Shown here: positions 43,937 to 53,406 of the stretch, one piece after another
How the letters are laid out: every line of letters begins with the position of its first letter
Position numbering within the stretch: position 1 is the first letter of the stretch
DNA from: Chryseobacterium sp. BGARF1
Lineage (GTDB): Bacteria > Bacteroidota > Bacteroidia > Flavobacteriales > Weeksellaceae
NCBI RefSeq assembly: GCF_001677955.1
Contig: NZ_LELA01000068.1
Coordinates: 1-64,000 of the forward strand
Direction of reading: 5' to 3'
DNA length: 64,000 nucleotides
The notes under the pieces: generated by a model
Databases searched by the model: none
What the model saw: only the letters and a program-made list of their open reading frames with translations
What the model was told of the DNA's origin: nothing
Position numbers and translations under genes: made by a program

Positions 43937-46285
43937 ATGAAGAGATATGTACTACGGTTTTCTTTATTTCTATTAGCTACAAATGTTTTTTACGCACAAA
44001 AAATTGAATCGAGAAAACCTGTTAGGGAAATTAATTTAAATTCAAAAAAAGCAGGAGACTATATAGATGTAAATGTTGCTCCTTATCCTGAAAGCAATTA
44101 CACTCCTGCACAACTTGTTACAGACGTTTTGGTAGGGACTTCCGGTTCTTGTGGAACTCCTAATATTTCTAACGTTACAGTTAGCCCTAACCAACCTGTA
44201 ACCAATAATAACAGATTTTGGGGTTATTTTAATAAAGCAACTTCAACTTTCCCTTTTGAAGAAGGAATTATCTTAACTACAGGATATGCAAGAAAGGCAG
44301 GTAATGCACTTGAACCTTTAACTTTAAGTGACGGTAATGGAGGAGGAAGCGATGCTGATCTTATTGCAGCCATTGGGGTGACTACACAAATTAATAATGC
44401 GGCTGTTTTAGAATTTGACTTTGTACCTACGAGTTCTCAAATGAAATTCAGATATATTTTTTCATCTGAGGAATATGAAGGTAACTTTCCTTGCCCACCA
44501 TTTCAATATGATGATGCTTTTGCTTTATTATTAAAACCAAATACTCCAGGGGCTACCTATACAAATTTAGCGGTTTTGCCTGGAGGAGCAGGACCTGTTT
44601 CCGTACCTAATATTCTTCCGGGAAGCTTTGCTTGCGGACCGATTAATGCTCAGTATTTTGGTTCTTTATCTCCAAATGCAACAAACTATAATGGTATTAC
44701 AGCACCTCTTACAGCTGAAGCTACAGTAATTCCGGGACAGTCTTACCACATCAAAATGGTGGTAGCTGATGCAAGAGACAGCAGCTATGGTTCTGCTGTT
44801 TTTTTAGAAGCCGGATCATTTGATATCGGTGTGAATTTATTAGACCCTGCAGGAGCTCAATTACCTGCAGAAATTAACGTTTGTGATAATGTACCACAGG
44901 TAATTACTGCATCTACCAGTGGACCGAATTTATTATATAAATGGTTTTTCAACGGAGCTGTAATTCCTGGGGCCAACACAAATACCATCACAGCAACACA
45001 GCCTGGAGATTATAAAATTGAAGTGAGTGTTCCTGGAAATCCTTGTCCAGGATCTGCAAGTATAAAAATAAATGGAGGAACTACTCCTGAAGCACATGAT
45101 GGAACTTATCTTTTATGTACGACGCCAGATGTGACTTCATTTAATTTAAATGCAACAAAAGCTTCCATTAGTAATAATGCTCTAACGGCAACATTTCATT
45201 TTTATGAAAATCAAGCAGATGCATTGGCTCAGAATAATAGTTATATAACAAATATTTACAATTATAACGGGACTGATGGACAAATTTTGCATGTTGTGGT
45301 TTCTGATGGTATTTTCTGTAGTAAACTGGTAAAGCTTACTTTACATAGAGAAGTAACCCCTGTTGCACAACTTGCCTCATCACAATTTAGAATTTGTGCT
45401 GGTGAATCAGTAACTCTTACTGCTTCAGGAGGTGTTACTTATCAATGGGATAATTTTGGTGGAAGTGGCAATACACAAACAGTTACGCTTCACCAATCTA
45501 CCGATTTTACGGTGTATGCCATCGGAACACAAGGTTGTAAGTCTCTACAGCCGGCAAAAGTTAGAATAGAAGTGATACCTGCAATCACAACCCCATTATT
45601 AGATGTAGAAATGTGTGTAGGAGATAATATTGTGTTGGATGCAGGAGCTGGAAATAATTATACCTACCTGTGGAATACAGGCGCAACTACTCAGACGATT
45701 GTTGCAAATGAAATAGGTATTTACAGTGTGGTAATTGATAATGGAGTTTGTAAAGACGAATTTAAAGTGAAAGTATTTGCTGCAGCTTTGCCATATTTTA
45801 CGAATCTTAATTATTCAGATAATACATTAACGGTGACGGCATATAGCCCTACCATTAACAATTTTCCGCAAACATTAGAGTACTCTATTGATGGTATTTT
45901 TTGGCAGGATTCTAATGTTTTCCCTGGTCTTTTAAACAATAAAAATTATACGGTCAGAGTAAGAATTAAAGGAACAAGCTGTAATGGTTTTATAGATTTC
46001 TTTACCCTTCATATCAATAATGTAATTACCCCAAATCAGGATGGTGTTAATGATGTTTTAGACCTTACTTCTTTAGGAGTATTCAAAAACTTTACGGGTT
46101 CTATTTATGATAGATATGGTGTGGAAATGTTCAGATTCTCAAAAGAAACTCCAATTTGGAACGGAACTGTTGGCGGAAAAAGATTACCGACTGCAACATA
46201 TTGGTACAAATTTAATTTTGAATACAATAAGTCTAAAACTCAGATGAATCAATCGGGTTGGATTATGTTGAAAAACAGAGAGTAA
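43937..46285 (+). CDS. Choice-of-anchor L protein with T9SS type B sorting domain
   Basis: A 782-residue exported protein. The signal peptide is about 1-19 (FYAQ). A choice-of-anchor L domain (about 50-290) is recognised by EEGIILTTGYARKAGN, EFDFVPTSSQMKFRYIFSSE in two parts and FAFLLKPN-like sequence. Several Ig/PKD-like beta domains follow (about 305-680, each near 85-90 residues). The C-terminus (about 690-782) is a type B gliding/CHU_C domain: NVITPNQDGVNDVLD, IYDRYGVEMFRF, GTVGGKRLPTATYWY and a final WIMLKNRE. Type B cargo are usually secreted and attached by a dedicated route. Likely adhesin-like; no enzymatic site. Confidence 0.86.
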   Translation: MKRYVLRFSLFLLATNVFYAQKIESRKPVREINLNSKKAGDYIDVNVAPYPESNYTPAQLVTDVLVGTSGSCGTPNISNVTVSPNQPVTNNNRFWGYFNKATSTFPFEEGIILTTGYARKAGNALEPLTLSDGNGGGSDADLIAAIGVTTQINNAAVLEFDFVPTSSQMKFRYIFSSEEYEGNFPCPPFQYDDAFALLLKPNTPGATYTNLAVLPGGAGPVSVPNILPGSFACGPINAQYFGSLSPNATNYNGITAPLTAEATVIPGQSYHIKMVVADARDSSYGSAVFLEAGSFDIGVNLLDPAGAQLPAEINVCDNVPQVITASTSGPNLLYKWFFNGAVIPGANTNTITATQPGDYKIEVSVPGNPCPGSASIKINGGTTPEAHDGTYLLCTTPDVTSFNLNATKASISNNALTATFHFYENQADALAQNNSYITNIYNYNGTDGQILHVVVSDGIFCSKLVKLTLHREVTPVAQLASSQFRICAGESVTLTASGGVTYQWDNFGGSGNTQTVTLHQSTDFTVYAIGTQGCKSLQPAKVRIEVIPAITTPLLDVEMCVGDNIVLDAGAGNNYTYLWNTGATTQTIVANEIGIYSVVIDNGVCKDEFKVKVFAAALPYFTNLNYSDNTLTVTAYSPTINNFPQTLEYSIDGIFWQDSNVFPGLLNNKNYTVRVRIKGTSCNGFIDFFTLHINNVITPNQDGVNDVLDLTSLGVFKNFTGSIYDRYGVEMFRFSKETPIWNGTVGGKRLPTATYWYKFNFEYNKSKTQMNQSGWIMLKNRE

Positions 46286-46305
46286 TTCTCAATATGTAAA
46301 TAAAG

Positions 46306-46337
46306 AAAAATGCCTTTCAAATCTGAAAGGCATTTTT
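46306..46337. terminator. Bidirectional terminator between the type B cargo and rsmA genes
   Basis: Perfect 14-bp arms AAAAATGCCTTTCA and TGAAAGGCATTTTT surround a short loop between convergent genes. Confidence 0.87.
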
Positions 46338-46341
46338 TTGT

Positions 46342-47112
46342 TTATTGATTTTCTTTCCAAAGGATGGTGAAAGAAATAAAATCTGCTACACTGAGCTCTT
46401 CAGCTCTTTTATCTAAAAATTCATGAGTTTTCAAAGCTTCAGGAATGTTTAAAATTTTCAGAGAGTTCGATAATTTTTTTCTTCTCTGATTAAATCCTGC
46501 TTTTACAATTTGTTTAAACAAGATTTCATTTCCGGCAAGGCCTTCTTTAGGGTTTCGGGTAAGTCTTATAACTCCCGATTTTACTTTCGGTGGCGGATTA
46601 AAAACATTTTCATGTACAGTGAAAAGATACTTTACATCATAGTAAGCCTGAATTAAAACAGACAAAATTCCGTAATCTTTTGTTCGCGGAACAGCGGCAG
46701 TTCTCTCTGCAACCTCTTTCTGGAACATTCCTACCATTTCAGGAATCAGCTCATAATGATCAATGATTTTAAATAAGATTTGCGACGAAATATTATACGG
46801 GAAATTTCCAATAATCGCAATTTGTTCTTTTTCTAAACCTGCGAAGTCGTGCTTTAGAAAGTCGCCAACAAAAGAGTCTTCTGTTATTTTTTCATAATGC
46901 TTTTTTAGATATTCAATCGATTCTGTATCGATTTCGGCAAGATATAATTTTTGCTCTTTTTCAATCAAATATTTGGTGAGAACTCCCATTCCAGGGCCTA
47001 CTTCGAGTACGTTTTCGTAACTTTCAAAGCTTAGTCCTTCTACAATTTTTTGGGCGATATTTTCGTCAGTCAAAAAGTGTTGACCGAGATGTTTTTTTGC
47101 TTTTACACTCAA
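46342..47112 (-). CDS. rsmA: 16S rRNA (adenine(1518)-N6/adenine(1519)-N6)-dimethyltransferase RsmA
   Basis: A 256-residue KsgA-type enzyme that dimethylates two adjacent adenosines in the 3' hairpin of 16S rRNA during small-subunit assembly. The start KKHLGQHFLTD (6-16) is diagnostic. Motif I is LEVGPGMG (36-43) and motif IV is NFPYN (103-107). The C-terminal helical domain with the NPPPKVKSGVI segment is intact. It is transcribed divergently from ftsX, with an AT-rich 91-bp gap. Confidence 0.95.
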   Translation of the reverse strand: MSVKAKKHLGQHFLTDENIAQKIVEGLSFESYENVLEVGPGMGVLTKYLIEKEQKLYLAEIDTESIEYLKKHYEKITEDSFVGDFLKHDFAGLEKEQIAIIGNFPYNISSQILFKIIDHYELIPEMVGMFQKEVAERTAAVPRTKDYGILSVLIQAYYDVKYLFTVHENVFNPPPKVKSGVIRLTRNPKEGLAGNEILFKQIVKAGFNQRRKKLSNSLKILNIPEALKTHEFLDKRAEELSVADFISFTILWKENQ

Positions 47113-47203
47113 AGTTTTTTATGATTTTGTTAACAATGATTTTCTATAATTCGTCACAAATTTCGGAAGATTTTTTCTAATTTAGCCAAAAATTTTAATA
47201 TTA

Positions 47204-48100
47204 ATGGCTAAATCTGTAGAAGAGTTTAATAAGAAAAGGCTTCGGTCCAGTAATATTACTGTCGTGGTAAGTATCGCTTTAGTGCTGTTTTTGTTGGGAT
47301 TAATGGGGCTTATTTTAATCAACGCTCAAAAATATTCCGACTATTTGAAAGAGCAACTTGTTGTAAATGCTTATTTTGAGGAAAATTACGACATCAAAGA
47401 TTCAGCTAAAATAGCAAAGCAAGAAGCTGTTGCTGTTGAATTAATTAATAAAATGGAAGCGGTAAAACGCACCAAGTATATCACCAAGAAAATGGCTACA
47501 GCTGAAGCCAAAAAAAGCTTGGGAATAGATACGGAAGCGCTTTTTGAAGAAGATATTTACCCTGCATCTGTAGAAGTTTCTCTAAAGGCCGGTTATACAG
47601 ATTCTATTAAAACTGCTGCTGTTTTGAAAGAGCTTAAAGCTATTCCCGGAATAAAAGAAGTAAAAAACGATACCGATTCTCAGAAAATATATGATAACCT
47701 GAATAAAATTTTGAAATGGATTTTAGGATTCTGTTTATTATTCCTGGTTTTAGCAATTGTTTTGATTAACAACTCAATTCGTCTGAAGGTTTTCTCAAAA
47801 AGATTTATCATCAAAACCATGCAGTTGGTAGGTGCAAAACGAAGATTTATTTTGACACCATTCATCAAAGAAGCACTTATTTTAGGACTTCTTGGTGCAG
47901 TTATCGGTCTTTCGGCACTTTTCGGAGTTTGGTATTATTTTACAACAGCAATCAAAACGCCTTTCGTACAAGATACAAATCAGTATATTTGGTTAGTAAT
48001 TTCTATATTTGGTGTAGGTTTATTCATCACAGTATTAAGTACAATTATTGCAACATGGAGATTCTTAAAATCTAATGTTGACGATTTATATTATTCTTAA
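47204..48100 (+). CDS. ftsX: Cell division protein FtsX (permease-like)
   Basis: A 298-residue inner-membrane protein that pairs with FtsE to control peptidoglycan hydrolases in division. An N-terminal helix (about 18-41) is followed by an extracytoplasmic domain (about 45-165) with SVEVSLKAGY and the GIKEVKND region, then three helices (about 172-192, 221-243 and 264-286) with MQLVGAKRRFILTPFIKEA as the characteristic loop after the second helix. FtsE is not in the window. DUF3098 begins two bases after the stop. Confidence 0.9.
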   Translation: MAKSVEEFNKKRLRSSNITVVVSIALVLFLLGLMGLILINAQKYSDYLKEQLVVNAYFEENYDIKDSAKIAKQEAVAVELINKMEAVKRTKYITKKMATAEAKKSLGIDTEALFEEDIYPASVEVSLKAGYTDSIKTAAVLKELKAIPGIKEVKNDTDSQKIYDNLNKILKWILGFCLLFLVLAIVLINNSIRLKVFSKRFIIKTMQLVGAKRRFILTPFIKEALILGLLGAVIGLSALFGVWYYFTTAIKTPFVQDTNQYIWLVISIFGVGLFITVLSTIIATWRFLKSNVDDLYYS

Positions 48101-48102
48101 AA

Positions 48103-48399
48103 ATGAGCAAAAAAACAAATAAATTTTCGGCATCAGATTTCGGTGACGAAACAAAAGTTTCCGAAGAAAATACTTTTTATTTCGGTAAAGAAAATTTCAA
48201 ATGGATGCTGATTGGGCTTGCGTGTATTGTAGTAGGTTTTCTTCTAATGATGGGGCCAGATGCAAATACCGTAGACGGAAAATTTGACCCTAATGTCTGG
48301 AACGACGATATTTTTTCCATCAGAAGAATCAGAATTGCTCCGCTCCTTGTGGTAACAGGATTTGTTATTGAAGTCTACGCAATTTTAAAAAGAAAATAA
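48103..48399 (+). CDS. DUF3098 small membrane protein
   Basis: A 98-residue protein with a polar N-terminus (1-28) and two membrane helices (about 33-54 and 75-95). It matches the DUF3098 family: FYFGKENFKWMLIGLACI and DPNVWNDDIFSIRRIRIAP are the conserved blocks. Members are almost always downstream of ftsX in Flavobacteriia, and the two-base spacing here fits; the function is unknown but an envelope/division role is a reasonable guess. The 97 bp to uppP contain only a weak hairpin. Confidence 0.86.
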   Translation: MSKKTNKFSASDFGDETKVSEENTFYFGKENFKWMLIGLACIVVGFLLMMGPDANTVDGKFDPNVWNDDIFSIRRIRIAPLLVVTGFVIEVYAILKRK

Positions 48400-48496
48400 A
48401 ATTTTTACAATAAAGACTAAGACAATAAAAGATTTGAATATTAATTTGAATCTTTTGCTGTTTTTAATCTTTTAATATTTTTTGAATTAAACAAAA

Positions 48497-49315
48497 ATGG
48501 ATTTAATCAAAGCAATCATTATTGCCATCGTAGAAGGACTTACAGAATATCTACCGATTTCATCAACAGCTCATATGGGTTTTACTGCCAATTTGATGGG
48601 CTTAGAAGAAACAGAATTTTTAAAAATGTTTCAGGTTTCCATACAGTTTGGAGCTATTCTATCGGTCGTTGTAGCGTATTGGAAAAAGTTTTTTGACTTT
48701 AAAAACCTTAAGTTTTATTACAAATTAGGTTTTGCGGTGATTCCGGCTTTGGTTTTAGGATATATTTTTGATGATATGATTGAGGCTGTTTTGGGAAATC
48801 AGATTGCCATATCCTCAGTTTTGGTTTTAGGTGGAGTCGTTTTATTGTTTGCTGATAAATGGTTTAAAAATCCTGTGATTAATGACGAAAAAGATATTTC
48901 AATAAAAAAAGCAGTGACCATTGGTTTTTGGCAATGTCTTGCGATGATGCCAGGGACAAGTAGAAGTGCAGCTTCGATTATTGGAGGGATGACGCAAGGT
49001 TTATCACGAAAAGCAGCAGCAGAATTCTCATTCTTTTTGGCTGTTCCTACGATGTTGGCAGTAACTGTTTACTCTGTTTTTGTAAAAACCTGGGGTAAGA
49101 CAACTGCAAATCCTATGAAAGGTTATGAGATGATTTTACAATCTCAAGACCACATCCTGATTTTTATTGTAGGTAATATTGTAGCATTTATTGTAGCATT
49201 GATTGCTATCAAAGCGTTTATTGGTGTTTTAAATAAATATGGTTTTAAACCTTGGGGTTGGTACCGTATTTTTGTAGGAATTGCTTTGTTGATTTATTTT
49301 TATTACTTTAAATAA
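48497..49315 (+). CDS. uppP: Undecaprenyl-diphosphatase UppP
   Basis: A 272-residue polytopic enzyme (BacA/UppP) that dephosphorylates undecaprenyl diphosphate to recycle the lipid carrier for peptidoglycan and surface polysaccharides. The two signature regions are EGLTEYLPISSTAH (13-26) and PGTSRSAASIIGG near 156-168. About eight hydrophobic helices fit the family. It belongs to the ftsX-DUF3098-uppP run typical of Flavobacteriia. Loss of function would affect envelope integrity; bacitracin resistance is a family-level property. Confidence 0.94.
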   Translation: MDLIKAIIIAIVEGLTEYLPISSTAHMGFTANLMGLEETEFLKMFQVSIQFGAILSVVVAYWKKFFDFKNLKFYYKLGFAVIPALVLGYIFDDMIEAVLGNQIAISSVLVLGGVVLLFADKWFKNPVINDEKDISIKKAVTIGFWQCLAMMPGTSRSAASIIGGMTQGLSRKAAAEFSFFLAVPTMLAVTVYSVFVKTWGKTTANPMKGYEMILQSQDHILIFIVGNIVAFIVALIAIKAFIGVLNKYGFKPWGWYRIFVGIALLIYFYYFK

Positions 49316-49333
49316 TTGATTTTATATTTATTT

Positions 49334-49415
49334 GGGCAGCTATTTCCGTCTTCCACTCCCGCTTTTTTGCCTCCGCTTCGCTGCTGCAAAAAGAGCTCCG
49401 TTCAAGCCGGGCTGC
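49334..49415 (+). repeat. Dispersed hairpin element, copy 2 (GGGCAGC...GGGCTGC)
   Basis: It begins GGGCAGCT, contains TCCCGCTTTTTTGC and GCAAAAAGAGCTCCGT, and ends CCGGGCTGC. The ends and the GAGCTCC block are shared with the element at 12220-12364; the centre is shorter. It starts 18 nt after the uppP stop and can fold into a long hairpin. Confidence 0.78.
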
Positions 49416-49518
49416 AAGAGATTCACTCTTAAAAATACAGCATTTAAAAAAGTAAATATCTCCCCCCTAAAAAGCTAATCAATCCTCAAACTCTCCAACC
49501 CAAAACGTTCCACTCAAA

Positions 49519-50217
49519 ATGACATCACAACAACTTCTAGACGGACACATATTTTTATTAGACAAACCTTTGGATTGGACCTCTTTTCAGGCAGTCAATA
49601 AAATGAAATATAAACTCAAAAGAGAATTTGATCTTCCGAAAAAATTTAAGATCGGTCATGCCGGAACTTTAGATCCGCGTGCGACAGGATTATTGATCGT
49701 TTGCACTGGAAAGTTCACAAAAAAGATTCCTGAAATACAGGATGCCCCAAAAGAATATTGGACCGAAGTAAAAATAGGCGTACAAACTGAATCATACGAT
49801 ACCGAAAAACCAGAGATCCTTCATCAGGACATTTCAAAGGTAACGGAAGAAGACGTAAAAAATGCTTTAGAAAAATTCTTAGGGGAAATAAATCAAAGAC
49901 CACCTGTTTTTTCAGCCATTAAAATTGACGGAGAAAGAGCCTATAACTTAGCAAGAGCAGGAGAAGAGGTTGAGATGAAATCAAGAAAAACAACCATTCA
50001 TTATATCAAAGATATTGAGATCAATTTTCCTTTGATCAGTTTTACGGTAGGGTGCTCAAAAGGAACTTACATCAGAAGTTTAGCGCACGATATTGGTCAG
50101 GAATTAGGTGTTGGAGGCTATCTTACCCAATTAAGAAGAACAAAAATCGGCGATTACAAAATAGAAGATGGAACCAGCGATTTTTTAGAAAATGAATATC
50201 GATTTGAAAACTTATGA
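49519..50217 (+). CDS. truB: tRNA pseudouridine(55) synthase TruB
   Basis: A 232-residue enzyme that makes pseudouridine 55 in the T-loop of tRNA. The active-site motif is HAGTLDPRATG with catalytic Asp52. KPLDWTSFQAVNKM (16-29) and PPVFSAIKIDGERAYN (129-144) are family segments, and CSKGTYIRSLAHDIGQ near 178 is also present. The length is short compared with E. coli (314) but common in this phylum because the C-terminal PUA domain is lacking. Its stop overlaps the next gene by ATGA. Confidence 0.95.
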   Translation: MTSQQLLDGHIFLLDKPLDWTSFQAVNKMKYKLKREFDLPKKFKIGHAGTLDPRATGLLIVCTGKFTKKIPEIQDAPKEYWTEVKIGVQTESYDTEKPEILHQDISKVTEEDVKNALEKFLGEINQRPPVFSAIKIDGERAYNLARAGEEVEMKSRKTTIHYIKDIEINFPLISFTVGCSKGTYIRSLAHDIGQELGVGGYLTQLRRTKIGDYKIEDGTSDFLENEYRFENL

Positions 50218-50807
50218 TTAAAAATTTACTCTCGATATTTGTTGTGCTGTTTTCAATAACAGTATTTTCGCAAGTTGACGATTCAAAAAAACCGAAAATG
50301 AATTTTTATGTAAACCCGACCTTAAATGTGGGTTACAACTTAGGAAACCAAATTAAGGATAATCAAAACAAAGATTCGCAATATTACCAGCAATATGTAG
50401 CACCTTATCTTCCCAATAAAATTACATTTGGAATGTCGGTAATTGGTGGTTATAATTTTCTTCCTAATTTTGCAATTGGTACAGGTTTGAAATACAGCTA
50501 TATTGACCCCAATTTTCATATGATGTATTGGTTGATTCAGCCAAAATTTATTTTCAATCCAGGAGATGAAGCGTTTTTTATCGATGTTACATATGGAAAG
50601 CAGTTTAATCATTCGGCAGTTTCAAATTCTGATTTTTGGAGCTTAAAAGCCGGCCTTCAGGTTGCTTATTCCAAAAGATTAAGTCAGGAAGGAGGTTTGT
50701 TCTTAGAAAGATTTCAGCTTGGAAGCTCAAGTGCCATATTTATAGGATTAAGTTACGGAATCACCGTTTTCAGTAACAAAAATTACACAGTAGAAGGAAT
50801 AGAATAA
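50214..50807 (+). CDS. Predicted outer membrane beta-barrel protein
   Basis: A 197-residue exported protein: signal peptide about 1-20 (ITVFSQ), then alternating beta sequence rich in Asn, Tyr and Gly (NVGYNLGNQI, IGGYNFLPNF, GLSYGITVFS) typical of a small porin-like barrel of eight to ten strands. The product is unknown. It overlaps truB by four bases and the pseudouridine synthase by one base (TAATG), so the three are translationally coupled even though an envelope protein sits between two RNA-modification enzymes. Confidence 0.78.
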   Translation: MIKNLLSIFVVLFSITVFSQVDDSKKPKMNFYVNPTLNVGYNLGNQIKDNQNKDSQYYQQYVAPYLPNKITFGMSVIGGYNFLPNFAIGTGLKYSYIDPNFHMMYWLIQPKFIFNPGDEAFFIDVTYGKQFNHSAVSNSDFWSLKAGLQVAYSKRLSQEGGLFLERFQLGSSSAIFIGLSYGITVFSNKNYTVEGIE

Positions 50808-51526
50808 TGGAAAAAACACGTATTAATAAATATCTTTCAGAAGTTGGTTACTGCTCAAGAAGAGCGGCAGATAAGCTTTTGGAAGAAGGTAGAATAAAAA
50901 TAAACGGCCAAATTCCTGAGTTGGGAACTAAAATTTCTGATGAAGACGTAGTAGAAGTTGACGGAAAACCCATCCGTGAATCTGAAGAAAAACCTGTTTA
51001 TATTGCTTTCAATAAACCCGTAGGGATTGTTTGTACTACCGATACAAAACGTGAACGTGATAATATTATAGAGTATATCAATCATCCTAAACGTATTTTT
51101 CCGATCGGGAGATTAGATAAGCCAAGTGAAGGTTTGATTTTATTGACAAATGATGGAGATATTGTTAACAAAATTTTAAGGTCTAAAAATAACAACGAGA
51201 AAGAATATTTAGTAAGAGTTGACAAGCCAATCAATCCTCGGTTTTTGGAAAAAATGCGTAATGGTGTTCCAATTTTAGATACAGTCACTAAAAAATGTGA
51301 AGTGGAAAAAATTGATGATATGACCTTTCGTATTGTTTTGACACAAGGGCTTAATAGGCAAATTAGAAGAATGTGTGAATTCTTAGGATATGAAGTAAAA
51401 AAGCTGAAACGTATAAGAATCATGAATATCAAGCTTGATATTCCTTTAGGAAAATGGAGAGAATTATCTCCCGAAGAATTTTCTGGTTTAAATAATCTCT
51501 TGGGAGATTCTACTAAGACAATTTAA
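50807..51526 (+). CDS. RNA pseudouridine synthase of the RsuA/RluB/RluE/RluF family
   Basis: A 239-residue enzyme with an N-terminal S4 RNA-binding domain (about 3-60, RINKYLSEVGYCSRRAADKL) and a catalytic domain with the GRLDKPSEGLILLTNDG motif containing Asp104. The ending MTFRIVLTQGLNRQIRRMCEFLGYEV matches the family. Which uridine of 16S or 23S rRNA is modified cannot be read directly, although the RluF-like features (S4 domain, RQIRRMCE) favour a 23S target. It is co-transcribed with truB and the barrel gene. Confidence 0.92.
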   Translation: MEKTRINKYLSEVGYCSRRAADKLLEEGRIKINGQIPELGTKISDEDVVEVDGKPIRESEEKPVYIAFNKPVGIVCTTDTKRERDNIIEYINHPKRIFPIGRLDKPSEGLILLTNDGDIVNKILRSKNNNEKEYLVRVDKPINPRFLEKMRNGVPILDTVTKKCEVEKIDDMTFRIVLTQGLNRQIRRMCEFLGYEVKKLKRIRIMNIKLDIPLGKWRELSPEEFSGLNNLLGDSTKTI

Positions 51527-51633
51527 AAAATAATTCTTCTTTTGTTTTTCTGTTAAGTCATATATTAATTATTGATTTTTTCAATAAAGAGAAAATAATA
51601 TGATAATTATTTGATTCAGATGTGATTAAATTA

Positions 51634-51641
51634 TAAATTTG
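51634..51641 (+). promoter_or_regulatory. -7 promoter element of the three-paralogue operon
   Basis: TAAATTTG matches TAnnTTTG. The leader would be about 90 nt. Confidence 0.4.
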
Positions 51642-51737
51642 TAGTGTTAATGTTTGGGAAATCTTAAAAATGCACAAGTGCTGAATAAGATTTTCCGGAT
51701 ACTAACAAAAACACAAATTTAATAATTTAATTATACG

Positions 51738-52550
51738 ATGATGAAAAAAATACTTCTCGCTAAGGCAGTGGTTTTCTATCTGCTATTTTTTCAAAACGCA
51801 AAAGGACAAGTTGGGATAGGGACAGAAACTGTAGAAAATGACTTACTCCTAAAAACTTATTCTTCTAATAAAGGGGTCTTAATTCCTAATCTTAACATTC
51901 CAAATCTCAATCTAGCTTCACCAGTTACAGCAACTCCTGCTCTTGGATTATTAGCGTATAATACCGCTCCCGGAAAAAAAGGATTTAATTTTTGGGAAGG
52001 AAGTAAATGGAGTGAAGTTGTAGATTCTGGAAACATCTATTCCGTACTGGGATTAACAATTTCTTATAACACATCAAGCTCATCGCCAGTCGATTTAACT
52101 GTACTTTCCGGTGCGCTGAATTATGCTGAAAACTCCGCACCCGGTACAATTTGGACAGAAATTCCGGGTCTTGCTAAAAATATTACAATCAGTCAGGCCA
52201 ATAATACTGTTTTTGTGCTGACTGAAGGCATGGTTCAGGCTAATAATGCCACCCTAAATTCTGCTAATACATATACTTATGCCGTTGGTGTTTTTGTAGA
52301 TGATAAATTGGCGGGGGTTAGAAACTATTCTTCAAATTACGGACGTACTTTTCAATATGATTTCTTTTCAATAAATACGGTTTTCAAAAATCTTAGCATA
52401 GGAAACCATACTGTGAAAATGTATGTCACAATGAGGGTTAATAACCATCCTGATGCCACCGTCTGGAAGTTTGGCGGCGCAGCCTCGCCCTCCGTAAACA
52501 ATGACATGTCTAAGATAAATATGTTTATCACATTAACCGAAAAATCTTAA
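51738..52550 (+). CDS. Secreted protein of unknown function, paralogue 1 of 3
   Basis: A 270-residue protein with a signal peptide ending near residue 23 (NAKGQ) and the Bacteroidota surface-protein start VGIGTETVENDLLL with GVLIPNLNI. The central and C-terminal parts are beta-rich: VFVLTEGMVQANNAT, YAVGVFVDDKLAGVRNY and KNLSIGNHTVKMYVTMR recur in similar form in the next two genes. No T9SS sorting domain or enzymatic motif is found. The three genes (spacing 11 and 2 nt) are one operon. GIGT-type N-termini are common in secreted Bacteroidota proteins, some adhesin- or fibre-like; function here is unknown. Confidence 0.72.
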   Translation: MMKKILLAKAVVFYLLFFQNAKGQVGIGTETVENDLLLKTYSSNKGVLIPNLNIPNLNLASPVTATPALGLLAYNTAPGKKGFNFWEGSKWSEVVDSGNIYSVLGLTISYNTSSSSPVDLTVLSGALNYAENSAPGTIWTEIPGLAKNITISQANNTVFVLTEGMVQANNATLNSANTYTYAVGVFVDDKLAGVRNYSSNYGRTFQYDFFSINTVFKNLSIGNHTVKMYVTMRVNNHPDATVWKFGGAASPSVNNDMSKINMFITLTEKS

Positions 52551-52561
52551 AACACAATACC

Positions 52562-53404
52562 ATGAAAAAAAATTATTTAATATTCCTTTTTTTTATATTA
52601 GGAATCACTAATCGGGCACAAACTGGCTCGGTAGGGATTGGAACTGTAGCTCCAGATGCATCTGCGATTTTAGATTTAGTATCTGGCAATAAGGGGTTTA
52701 TGCTGCCGAAAGTTTCATTAAATCCAAATAATGTTTCCAGTTATAGTTTTCTAATTTCAACACCTACAGAATCTTTAATGGTGTATAATACTAATGAAAA
52801 TTTTCCTGGGGGAAAAGGCCTGTATTATTGGGATGGAACAAAATGGGTCTTTTACTTTAGTTCAGCAAACATCAATTTACTTTTAGGAATTACCAAATAT
52901 TATTCTAAAATTTATAATACTGGGGTCTCTACTAGCAATTATCCTGCAGATGCTACTTCCGTGAATTCATTTGTAAATGGAAGTCTTTTGGCAAGTCCTT
53001 GGGTGGAAATTACAGATGCTACACCTTTCAGTTTTGTCATCGATAGGGCAATCAATAATACAGTAGTTACTTTTACAGGAATGCTACAATTAAATAATGC
53101 TTCATCCAGCAGTGAAAGTGTAACGTATGGTCTGGGGATTTTTGTAGATGATAAATTAATTTCATCAAAATCAGCTACGATGAATGTAGATAACACATGT
53201 GCGTTCCGTGAATTTACGATTACAGGTCTGGCAAGTAATCTCAGTGTAAATACTCATAATATAAAGCTCGCCGTAATGAATAGGTCCAGTACCACCACTG
53301 TAGCTATTAATTATGGACAAAAAGGAGCAAGCTGCACCAATATCTCAAATGATGAAGCAAAAATAAGTGCTATCGTTTTAGTCAATCAACCATTACCTTA
53401 CTAA
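52562..53404 (+). CDS. Secreted protein of unknown function, paralogue 2 of 3
   Basis: A 280-residue paralogue. The signal peptide ends about residue 19 (ITNRAQ). It shares VGIGTVAPDASAILDL, GFMLPKVSLNP, LYYWDGTKWVFYF and YGLGIFVDDKLISSKS with its neighbours. A central region (about 140-260) repeats the predicted beta-sandwich with NLSVNTHNIKLAVMN. It sits between the other two with gaps of 11 and 2 nt and no internal terminator. Function not recognised; a shared extracellular structure of several related subunits is a guess. Confidence 0.72.
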   Translation: MKKNYLIFLFFILGITNRAQTGSVGIGTVAPDASAILDLVSGNKGFMLPKVSLNPNNVSSYSFLISTPTESLMVYNTNENFPGGKGLYYWDGTKWVFYFSSANINLLLGITKYYSKIYNTGVSTSNYPADATSVNSFVNGSLLASPWVEITDATPFSFVIDRAINNTVVTFTGMLQLNNASSSSESVTYGLGIFVDDKLISSKSATMNVDNTCAFREFTITGLASNLSVNTHNIKLAVMNRSSTTTVAINYGQKGASCTNISNDEAKISAIVLVNQPLPY

Positions 53405-53406
53405 TC

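Noticed and set aside
48427..48470. Terminator between DUF3098 and uppP
   Set aside because: Only short AT pairs (AAAAGATT/AATCTTTT) with a weak loop; too weak to call.
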